A DNA stretch of 19,210 nucleotides. Source: GCA-003244245 sp035997545. Lineage in GTDB: Bacteria > Actinomycetota > Actinomycetes > Mycobacteriales > Pseudonocardiaceae. The stretch spans positions 1 through 19,210 of the forward strand of contig DASYIL010000079.1 of the NCBI GenBank assembly GCA_035997545.1. Reading direction: 5' to 3'. Shown piece after piece: positions 13,386 through 19,210 of this stretch (positions are counted from its first letter, which is position 1; every line of letters starts with the position of its first letter). A program made the position numbers and the translations under genes. The notes beneath the pieces are model-generated. The model had not been told where the DNA came from, made no database searches, and saw only the letters and a program-made list of their open reading frames with translations.

Positions 13386-16040
13386 TCAGAGGTCGTGGAG
13401 CAGGGTGATGGCAGGTCGTCGGACGTAGCGGGTCACGGCGAGGGCACCCGAGGTGAGGGCCGCGAGGGTGACGGCGACGACGACGGCCAGGTAGGGCCAG
13501 GGCACGGTCAGTGCGGCGGGTGGGGGGTCGAACACTCCGGTGAGCACGGCGACGAGCATGTGCGACAGCGCCCAGCCGGTCGCGGCGCCGGCGAGCAGCC
13601 CGCCGAGGGACACCACCATGGCGTCACTGGTAACCAGGCTGCGGAGGTGACGTGGGCGGGCACCCAGAGCGGTGGCGATGGCGAAACTGCGGCGGCGTTC
13701 GGCAAGCCCAAGGGCGAGCACGAGTCCGCCAGCGGTAGCCGTGAGAACCAGGGCGAAGCCCAGTTCGACGCGCGTCAGACCGGCGAGGTCGACGGCGGTG
13801 AGGCTGGAGCCGATCTGGTGGCGGGTGGCGGCGACGTCGGTGACGGTGGCCGTGGGGCCGAGTTGGGTGTGGATGCGTGCGGCGACGTCGCTGCTGTGGT
13901 GCCCGCCGGTGTCGACGAGGAAGGCGCCCACGGCGTCGCTGCCGGTGCTCGCGGCGATGTAGGACGCGTTGGCGACCAGGAAGCTATCTTTGGGGGCGGT
14001 GGGGAACTCGGTGACGATCCCGACGTAGTGAAACGCCACGGTGGTCAGTTGGTGGGTGCGGGTGTCGGGCAGCCGCAGGTTGACCAAGTCGCCGGGCTGG
14101 AGCTGGAAGTCTTTGACGGTTTCGGCGCTGACCAGGATCGCATCGGGTTGGGCGGCGAGGCGGCCGAGCAGCTGTTGGGCGGTGCCGCCCTGGAAGTACT
14201 GGTCCTGCAGCGCGGTGGCGCGGGTGATGGTGGCCGGATTGACCCCGTAGAGGTCTTGCAGGTCGGCGCCGACGTAGGCGAAGCGGTGTTGGATGGGTTC
14301 GACCGCCCGCACCCCCGCCACCCTGGCCAGCGGGACCGCCGCTGCGGGACCGACGGCGGCGCCGGGGGTGACGGTGACGTCGGCGCCGTTGGTCAGCTGG
14401 GCGTCGACTTCGGCCTGGGCTCGGTAGGTGGCGTTGAACGTGGCGGTGGAGGCGGCGAAGGCCAGCGCGAGGCCGAGTAACACGATGGCGCGGGTCAATG
14501 GCCGGCGCTGGCGGGCCATCATGGCCGCTGCGGTGGGGGCGAGGTTCCCGGCGACGGGCCTTAGCCCGGCACCGATCAGGCGACGCCCGCGGCCCAGTAG
14601 CAGGTCGGTCAGTCGCCAGGCCAGCAGCCCGGCGCCGGCCCACAGCAATGCGGGGCCGGCGAAGGCCCAGTAGGACACGGAGATGCCGGGGACGCCTTCG
14701 GGGGCCAGGACCAGCTGGTAGCCGTTACGTCCGCTGAGCCAGAACACGATCCCCGCGGCGGCGAGCAGGGCCACGTCCAGGCCGTATCGGGTCCATGCCG
14801 GCGCGCCACTGCGCCCGATGGGGGTCCGGGCCGCGGCGACGGTGGAGCTGCGCAGGCCGCGGTAGGCGGGTCCGAGCACGGTGGTCACGGCGATGGTGAG
14901 ACCGACGCCCGCGGCGGTGGCGGTCCAGCCCGCGGCGGTGGCGGTGGTGGTCCCGAACTGGGCCGACCCGAATGCGACCAGGCCGATCAGGGCTGCCGCG
15001 GCCAGCCCGGCTGCGCTGCCGAGTACCCCGACGGTGGCGGCTTCGATCCCGGCGAGGCGAACCAGTTGCCCGGTGTCGGCGCCGCGGGCTCGCAGCAGGG
15101 CCTGTTCCCGGTGGCGGCGGGGGGCGCCGGCGGCGGTGACAGCGGCGGTGAGCAGGCCGGCGAGCGCGGCGCCGGGCAGGCCCAGGAACAGGAACAGGAC
15201 CTGGGCGTAGGCGGCGTCTGCGCGGGCCTTGTCCAGGGTGGCGGCGAGGTTGTCACCGACCACGGCGCCGCCGGCGGTGCGCGCCTCGAAATTGTGCGCC
15301 GCGGCGGTGACCGTGGTGTAGGCGATGGCCGGGTCGGCGGGTAGCTGGTGGGTGCGGGTGGCGTGGATCTGGGTGTAGAGCAGGTCGGGGTGGGCAGCGG
15401 CGAGCGGGTCGAACACGGTGTGCCATTGCTGCTGGGGCAGCAGCAGCACGTTGTCTGGCGGTGCTGTGGGTTGGGACCCGGCGGGGGCGCCGACCTTCTG
15501 GAACAGGGAGTCCGCCTGGGGCAGCGCGACGATCCCGTCGACCCGGACGGGCACAGCGGGCAACCCTGGTCGCCCAATCTGCACGGTGTCGCCGGGAGTG
15601 GCGTGCAGGGTGGCGGCGGTCTGCTGGGCCAGTAGCACCCCGGTGTCGGCGCCGGCCAGGGTGCGGATCGCCCCCGGGAACGTAGGTCCGTAGCCGGCGG
15701 GCAGGCCCAGGACTACGCCCGGTCCGGTGTTCTGGGTGCTAGCGCCGGTGGTAGTGGCCAGCCCGCTGGTGCGGGCGAACTCGACGGGCAGGCTGGCGCG
15801 GATCCCCGGTGTGGCGCGGGCCGCGGCGAGCACGGTGGCCGGGTCGGCGCCGGGTTGGACTTGCACCTGCCAGTCCACCGTGACACCTCGCACGGCACGG
15901 TCGGTCATTGTCGCCTTGGATGCGGCCAGGAATGCGCCGAGGCTGGCCAGCAGGGCCACCGCGACGGCCACCCCGGCGGCGGCCGCGACCAGGCGCAGGC
16001 CGCGGCGGCGTAGCAGGCCGGCCAGCCACGTTCGGTTCAC
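13386..16040 (-). CDS. FtsX-type ABC transporter permease, large two-module form
   Basis: This 884-aa permease starts with a cytoplasmic Arg-rich segment and a membrane helix (about 15-40), followed by a large extracytoplasmic domain (about 45-290). Next come groups of hydrophobic helices through the middle, a second extracytoplasmic domain (about 570-740), and a final three-helix FtsX module ending T-R-Y-V-R-R-P-A-I-T-L-L-H-D-L. Two FtsX modules in one chain suggest it works without a permease partner. MacB/FtsX-type transporters usually use ATP for mechanical work on the envelope or for lipoprotein and antibiotic export. GTG at 16040 is chosen because it overlaps the upstream stop (GTGA) and GGGAG precedes it; a longer frame to 16118 would overlap the ATPase gene deeply. 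Substrate unknown. Confidence 0.88.
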   Translation of the reverse strand: MNRTWLAGLLRRRGLRLVAAAAGVAVAVALLASLGAFLAASKATMTDRAVRGVTVDWQVQVQPGADPATVLAAARATPGIRASLPVEFARTSGLATTTGASTQNTGPGVVLGLPAGYGPTFPGAIRTLAGADTGVLLAQQTAATLHATPGDTVQIGRPGLPAVPVRVDGIVALPQADSLFQKVGAPAGSQPTAPPDNVLLLPQQQWHTVFDPLAAAHPDLLYTQIHATRTHQLPADPAIAYTTVTAAAHNFEARTAGGAVVGDNLAATLDKARADAAYAQVLFLFLGLPGAALAGLLTAAVTAAGAPRRHREQALLRARGADTGQLVRLAGIEAATVGVLGSAAGLAAAALIGLVAFGSAQFGTTTATAAGWTATAAGVGLTIAVTTVLGPAYRGLRSSTVAAARTPIGRSGAPAWTRYGLDVALLAAAGIVFWLSGRNGYQLVLAPEGVPGISVSYWAFAGPALLWAGAGLLAWRLTDLLLGRGRRLIGAGLRPVAGNLAPTAAAMMARQRRPLTRAIVLLGLALAFAASTATFNATYRAQAEVDAQLTNGADVTVTPGAAVGPAAAVPLARVAGVRAVEPIQHRFAYVGADLQDLYGVNPATITRATALQDQYFQGGTAQQLLGRLAAQPDAILVSAETVKDFQLQPGDLVNLRLPDTRTHQLTTVAFHYVGIVTEFPTAPKDSFLVANASYIAASTGSDAVGAFLVDTGGHHSSDVAARIHTQLGPTATVTDVAATRHQIGSSLTAVDLAGLTRVELGFALVLTATAGGLVLALGLAERRRSFAIATALGARPRHLRSLVTSDAMVVSLGGLLAGAATGWALSHMLVAVLTGVFDPPPAALTVPWPYLAVVVAVTLAALTSGALAVTRYVRRPAITLLHDL

Positions 16041-16795
16041 TGTGAACTCCCGTTCCACAAGGAGTGCTCGGTCGGGTGCTGCTCGCCGACGACGAGCTGG
16101 CCGTCGCGCATCTGCCACTGCTCGTCGAGCCGGGCGGTGACCGTCGGGTCGTGGGTGGCCACGACCAGCGCGGCGTCAAGCTCACCGGCGGCAGCGAGCA
16201 GCACCGTGACGACCTGCTCGCCCGTCGCGTGGTCGAGCTGGCCAGTGGGTTCGTCAGCCAGGATCAACCGCGGTCGGCTGGCCAGCACCCGGGCCACGGC
16301 CACCCGTTGGGCTTGGCCCCCGGACAGTTCCTCGGGCAGCTTGGCGGCGAGCTCGTCGATGCCCAGGCGCTGCAACGCCTGCGTCGCAGCGCTCGCGGCG
16401 GCGGGCCCGGTGGCACCGTCGAAAAGCAGGGGTAGCGCGACGTTCTCGCTCACGTCCAGCGCGGGCAGCAGGCTGGGCCCCTGGAACACCACCCCGACCA
16501 TGCCCGCGCGGCCGGTCGGGAGGCCGCCCAGCGCCGGCCAGCCGATCTGACCACCAGTGGGGGTGTCCAGACCGGCCATCAGGTGCAGCAGGGTGGACTT
16601 GCCCGACCCAGACGGGCCGGTCACCGCTACCCGCATCCCGGGCCGCACGGTGCAACTCACCTGGTGCAGCGCCAGCACCGCAGCTGGGCCGCGGCCGTAG
16701 CGGCGACTCACCCCCTGGCACTCCACCAGCGCCCGGACCGCCTCAGGCGACCAGCCACCCCCATCGCGATGGCTAGTCGAGACGGGGGTGGTCAT
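16037..16795 (-). CDS. ABC transporter ATP-binding protein (MacB/LolD type), second ATPase
   Basis: This 252-aa ATPase has Walker A G60-P-S-G-S-G-K-S-T68, a Q-loop at Q105, the signature L157-S-G-G-Q161 followed by the usual Q-R-V-A-V-A-R, Walker B I-L-A-D181-E182-P and the switch H215. All catalytic residues look intact, so it should be the active hydrolysing partner. Its C-terminus extends about 20 residues past the usual D-G-x-L-V end. The start at 16795 overlaps the stop of the preceding ATPase gene (ATGA), and its stop overlaps the permease start. Sequence order (A-V-L-A-L-x-x-V-S, then V-F-Q-x-x-x-L-L-P) fits the lipoprotein/antibiotic exporter branch. Confidence 0.92.
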   Translation of the reverse strand: MTTPVSTSHRDGGGWSPEAVRALVECQGVSRRYGRGPAAVLALHQVSCTVRPGMRVAVTGPSGSGKSTLLHLMAGLDTPTGGQIGWPALGGLPTGRAGMVGVVFQGPSLLPALDVSENVALPLLFDGATGPAAASAATQALQRLGIDELAAKLPEELSGGQAQRVAVARVLASRPRLILADEPTGQLDHATGEQVVTVLLAAAGELDAALVVATHDPTVTARLDEQWQMRDGQLVVGEQHPTEHSLWNGSSQ

Positions 16796-17478
16796 GCGGT
16801 CACCCGCCCGTCGACCAGGCCGATGCACCGGTGCGCGGCAGCGGCCACGGCCGGGCTGTGACTGGCCACCAGCACCGCCATGCCCCGCTGGGTGGCGCGG
16901 CGCAGCAGTGCCAGGATCTCCGCCTCGGTCACGGTGTCCAACTCTCCGGTCGGTTCGTCGGCCAGCAGCAGCGGCGGGTCGTTGGCCACTGCGACGGCCA
17001 ACCCGGCCCGGGCGGCTTCCCCGCCGGACAGCTCGCTGGGATAGGCGCCGGCCCGCCCACCCAGTCCCAGCGAATCCAGCAGCGTGGCGGGGTCAGCGCG
17101 CCGGGGCCGGCCGGCAAGGTGCTGTACCAGCGCGACGTTGCGGTCCACCGTGAGGTGCTCGATCAGGTTCGCCGATTGGAACAACAGCCCCACCTGGCGG
17201 GCGCGGGACCGGGCGCGAACGTGCTCGGGCTGGTGGCTGACCCGGCGCCCGGCCACCCAGACGGTGCCGCCGTCAGGTTCGTCCAGCCCGGCCAGGCAGC
17301 TCAGCAGGGTCGACTTACCCGACCCCGACGGTCCGACCACGGCCACCAGCTCGCCGGCCCGCACCGACAGCGACACCCCTTGCAGGGCCAGGGTCTCCTG
17401 CTCGCCGGTACGGAAGAACCGGTACAACGCCTGCGCCTGGACCATCACGTTCGTTGTGGGACCGGCGGGGGTGGTCAT
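16792..17478 (-). CDS. ABC transporter ATP-binding protein (MacB/LolD type), first ATPase
   Basis: This 228-aa ATPase has Walker A G49-P-S-G-S-G-K-S-T57, a Q-loop at Q101, Walker B L-L-A-D174-E175-P-T-G and the switch H207. The signature reads L-S-G-G-E-A-A-R-A-G-L-A-V: the core LSGG is kept, but the following Q-Q-R-V-A-I-A-R of the family is altered, with Ala-Ala in place of Gln-Gln and Val where the second Arg should be. That may weaken one of the two ATP sites in a heterodimer with the second ATPase. The ATG at 17478 shares its A with the lipoprotein stop (TGATG), indicating coupling; a start at a later Met (residue 12) is less likely. Confidence 0.9.
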   Translation of the reverse strand: MTTPAGPTTNVMVQAQALYRFFRTGEQETLALQGVSLSVRAGELVAVVGPSGSGKSTLLSCLAGLDEPDGGTVWVAGRRVSHQPEHVRARSRARQVGLLFQSANLIEHLTVDRNVALVQHLAGRPRRADPATLLDSLGLGGRAGAYPSELSGGEAARAGLAVAVANDPPLLLADEPTGELDTVTEAEILALLRRATQRGMAVLVASHSPAVAAAAHRCIGLVDGRVTA

Positions 17479-18110
17479 CACTGCCACCGCACCGAGTCGG
17501 TGATCCGGTGCCAGGGGTCGGCGTTGTCCGCGCCCTGTGGCCCGGACAGGGTCAGGATCAGTTCCTGCCCGGCTTTCCAGAACTCGTAGCGTTCCACCGC
17601 GTCCGTGGTCGTCTTGCCGGTCACCGGATCCGGCGGCGAGGGCGCACCGTAGGTGATCAGTACCGCCGGTCCGGCCGCGCGAGTCACCATGGTGACCTGG
17701 CCTGGCTGGTAGCCGGGCACCGACGCCTGCAAAGCCGGCAGTTCCTGGGCTCGCGCCGAGGCGACATCCGGCGCCGCTGGTTGCGGTCGGGTCTCGAGCG
17801 TGACGGTGTTGAGCTTGTCGGTGAACACCACCGCCGGGCCCCGAACGGCCCGCGACCACCCCTCGGGCACCGACACGGTGTACCACCCCTGCGGCGAGGT
17901 GTAAGGCACATACGCCTGGTTGTCCGGGATATCGCCGGCCGGATTGGACTCCGGGGCGGGCGACGAAGGTGGGGACAACCCGGCTGTCGGCGTCGGCCCG
18001 CCACCGCACCCGGTCACCACGCCCGCCAACAGCAGGGCAGCGCTGATGGCCGTGAGCATGCGCCGCAGGCGGGCGGTCCCCGCGCGGCCAGGGAGGATCC
18101 GGGTAGTCAT
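17478..18110 (-). CDS. exported lipoprotein of the ABC operon
   Basis: This is a 210-aa lipoprotein: an Arg-rich n-region (R4, R9, R14, R16, R17), a hydrophobic segment from about 18 and the lipobox V-T-G-C with the lipidated cysteine at 35. A Pro/Ser/Thr-rich linker (about 38-60) precedes a compact domain with G-W-Y-T-V-S-V-P-E-G-W and a final W-H-R-I-T-D-S-V-R-W, reminiscent of PsbP/Mog1-fold lipoproteins of actinobacteria. It leads the ABC operon and is probably an extracytoplasmic partner or sensor of the permease. The start is uncertain: GTG at 18128 is also in frame, but it lies only 7 nt from the operator repeats, and ATG at 18059 would still leave a signal peptide. ATG 18110 is a compromise that implies leaderless or very short-leader translation. 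Confidence 0.82.
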   Translation of the reverse strand: MTTRILPGRAGTARLRRMLTAISAALLLAGVVTGCGGGPTPTAGLSPPSSPAPESNPAGDIPDNQAYVPYTSPQGWYTVSVPEGWSRAVRGPAVVFTDKLNTVTLETRPQPAAPDVASARAQELPALQASVPGYQPGQVTMVTRAAGPAVLITYGAPSPPDPVTGKTTTDAVERYEFWKAGQELILTLSGPQGADNADPWHRITDSVRWQ

Positions 18111-18132
18111 GGTCTGCACTGTGCTCACCCCG

Positions 18133-18161
18133 GATGAACTCTCAATGAGAGAACGGTGAGA
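18133..18161 (-). promoter_or_regulatory. three 11-nt-spaced direct repeats upstream of the lipoprotein/ABC operon
   Basis: On the plus strand TGAAC (18135), TGAGA (18146) and TGAGA (18157) stand exactly 11 nt apart; with flanks they read GATGAAC, AATGAGA and GGTGAGA. The copy nearest the gene is the weakest. Orientation relative to the gene is the same as in the DedA-PAP2 promoter. A perfect inverted repeat CTCTCA-A-TGAGAG (18139-18151) is embedded across the first two copies and could be a separate site. Confidence 0.6.
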
Positions 18162-18189
18162 ACCGGCACATCACACCCTGGTCCCGGGA

Positions 18190-18460
18190 TCAAGGTCTGC
18201 CGGCGGCTGCGTGCGCAGGGACACTGGGTGCCGGTGCTGACGCCATCCAGAACAGCAACGTGGCCGAGACCTGGGTGAAGTAGTGGGCGGCGAGGATCAG
18301 TACCATTACCGCACCAATTACAAGAGCGCCTCCCGCGAAGCAAAGACCGGAATTGTCGGCACAGGAAGTCACCCAGAGAAGTACCGAGCGTGCTGGAGAA
18401 CAGGATCACGGTCCAGTAGAGCAGCTCGTCTCTGAAGGTGCCGATCCGCTCAACAGAGAA
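18190..18460 (-). pseudogene. frameshifted remnant of a COG4705-like multispanning membrane protein
   Basis: One minus frame reads F-R-D-E-L-L-Y-W-T-V-I-L-F, then T-L-G-T-S-L-G-D-F-L. The next frame then takes over at about 18360 with G-L-C-F-A-G-G-A-L-V-I-G-A and A-H-Y-F-T-Q-V-S-x-x-L-L-F-W. Read together these follow the repeated W-x3-L-x2-T-L-G-T-x-x-G-D-F / Y-F-T-x-V-S pattern of COG4705-type membrane proteins. The shift, the loss of the following helices and the missing start mark it as broken. The family name is from memory of the pattern. Confidence 0.45.
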
Positions 18461-18468
18461 CGTCCTTC

Positions 18469-18541
18469 GGCAGGCGGATCCATCACCGCCGTCGATACCG
18501 CGGCAGGAGCAAAGTTCACGGTCACCCTTCCCCGCGTGTGA
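18469..18541 (+). pseudogene. 3' end remnant of a sensor histidine kinase
   Basis: The last 24 or so codons of a plus frame ending at TGA 18539-18541 read G-G-S-I-T-A-V-D-T, then F-T-V-T-L-P-R-V and stop. This is the classic C-terminal end of the HATPase domain of histidine kinases (G2 box region and final beta strand). Upstream of about 18469 the similarity stops and the strand becomes the antisense of the membrane-protein remnant, so the kinase has been cut by a deletion or rearrangement. Confidence 0.55.
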
Positions 18542-18607
18542 ACCAGCAGACTCAACCGCGCTCCGTATCGCGACATTGATGCTTGTCGCTGTTGCAGCGG
18601 CGGTCGG

Positions 18608-19210
18608 CTAGGCAGGGGTGGAGGCCGGCCCGAGCACGCCCGTGACGAGGTTGGTGCACCAATTGAGCAGCTCGCGGTCGCGAAGCGGGGCAGCCCCGAT
18701 GCGATCGGAGCCTTCCGTGGGGCGGGGCGCGGACAGGGTCGCCACGGTGGGCTTGTAGACCGCTTTCGGGTACAACCGGTTCAGCCGCACGACCTGCGAA
18801 TCCCTCAGCTGCACCGGGGCGAAGCGCAGCGTGGCGCCTGGCGCGGTGACCTCCGCGACCCCATGCGCCCGGCACACTTGGCGGAACCGAGCGACGTCCA
18901 GCAGGGTCACCACCGCAGGCGGTGGGGCACCGTAGCGGTCGGTCAGCTCGTTAGTGACGGCGACCAGCCCGTCGGCGTCCACCGCCTCGGCGATCTTGCG
19001 GTAAGCCTCCAGCCGCAACCGCTCACCGGGGATGTAATCGTGCGGCAGGTGCGCGTCCACCGGCAGCTCGACCCGCACCGGCGCGGGCTCCACGACAGCA
19101 CCGGAAGGCGCCGCACCGGCCGCACTGCGGAACGCCTCCACCGCCTCTCCGACCAACCGGATGTAGAGATCGAAACCGACCCCAGCGATGTGCCCGGACT
19201 GCTCGCCGCC
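18608..19210 (-). CDS. mfd: transcription-repair coupling factor Mfd, C-terminal part (5' end outside window)
   Basis: The minus strand is open for 200 codons from the window edge to TAG at 18610-18608. It begins G-G-E-Q-S-G-H-I-A-G-V-G-F-D-L-Y, the end of the Mfd helicase part (TRG region), and continues V-E-L-P-V-D-A-H-L-P and R-L-x-x-Y-R-K-I-A, typical of the C-terminal TRCF domain (D7). Mfd removes RNA polymerase stalled at DNA lesions and recruits UvrA. The last 25 residues, after P-K-A-V-Y-K-P, look like a normal variable tail. It is a core housekeeping gene, so the conserved chromosome resumes here after the mosaic 18129-18607 stretch. Confidence 0.93.
   Translation of the reverse strand, partial: GGEQSGHIAGVGFDLYIRLVGEAVEAFRSAAGAAPSGAVVEPAPVRVELPVDAHLPHDYIPGERLRLEAYRKIAEAVDADGLVAVTNELTDRYGAPPPAVVTLLDVARFRQVCRAHGVAEVTAPGATLRFAPVQLRDSQVVRLNRLYPKAVYKPTVATLSAPRPTEGSDRIGAAPLRDRELLNWCTNLVTGVLGPASTPA

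Noticed and set aside
1..19210. CRISPR arrays, rRNA or tRNA genes, complete insertion sequences
   Set aside because: No regularly spaced repeats of CRISPR type, no rRNA/tRNA landmarks and no intact transposase with terminal repeats were seen on either strand.

Overview
The window comes from a high-GC actinobacterium. The closest style of gene content is Pseudonocardiaceae: a DUF3558 lipoprotein beside YbaB/EbfC-like and EspC/WXG100-like type VII secretion genes, strong third-position GC bias, GTG starts and many ATGA stop/start overlaps. This placement is inferred from gene families; no rRNA or other marker is present.

Layout. (1) 1-2595 is a type VII secretion-associated block without secretion machinery. 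A leftward pair (DUF3558 lipoprotein, cut by the window edge, and a small helical protein) diverges from a rightward trio (YbaB-like, EspC-like, and a 291-aa W-x-G protein). (2) 2596-5597 is a patchwork of a good ferritin-like/VIT1 iron transporter gene (2940-4097), a good DUF2231 membrane protein gene (4332-4949, minus) and several decayed pieces: a Fur-type regulator remnant just upstream of the iron transporter, an IS6-type transposase tail, and an unidentified coding-like fragment. (3) 5598-11004 is a three-gene formate dehydrogenase operon. Its catalytic subunit is interrupted by an in-frame UGA at 6168-6170 followed by a bacterial SECIS hairpin, so it is a selenoprotein of 1108 residues. 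An iron-sulfur subunit with 16 cluster cysteines and an NrfD-type membrane subunit follow, all joined by ATGA overlaps. (4) 11033-13220 (minus) holds a DUF1345-like membrane protein and a DedA-PAP2 fusion protein. (5) 13386-18128 (minus) is a four-gene, fully overlapping operon: lipoprotein, two ABC ATPases and one large FtsX-type permease. (6) 18129-18607 holds fragments of a histidine kinase 3' end and a frameshifted multispanning membrane protein. (7) 18608-19210 is the C-terminal end of Mfd, cut by the window edge.

How the parts work together. The formate dehydrogenase would pass electrons from formate through four [4Fe-4S] clusters to the membrane quinone pool; it needs SelA/SelB/SelC/SelD and molybdopterin genes that lie elsewhere. 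The most interesting regulatory signal is a set of three TGAG-type direct repeats at exact 11-nt spacing upstream of both the DedA-PAP2 gene and the lipoprotein/ABC operon, in the same orientation. This is the geometry bound by OmpR/PhoB-family response regulators. It suggests a small envelope-stress regulon joining a MacB/FtsX-like transporter to a possible lipid-carrier recycling enzyme, and a histidine kinase remnant lies next to one of the two operator sets.
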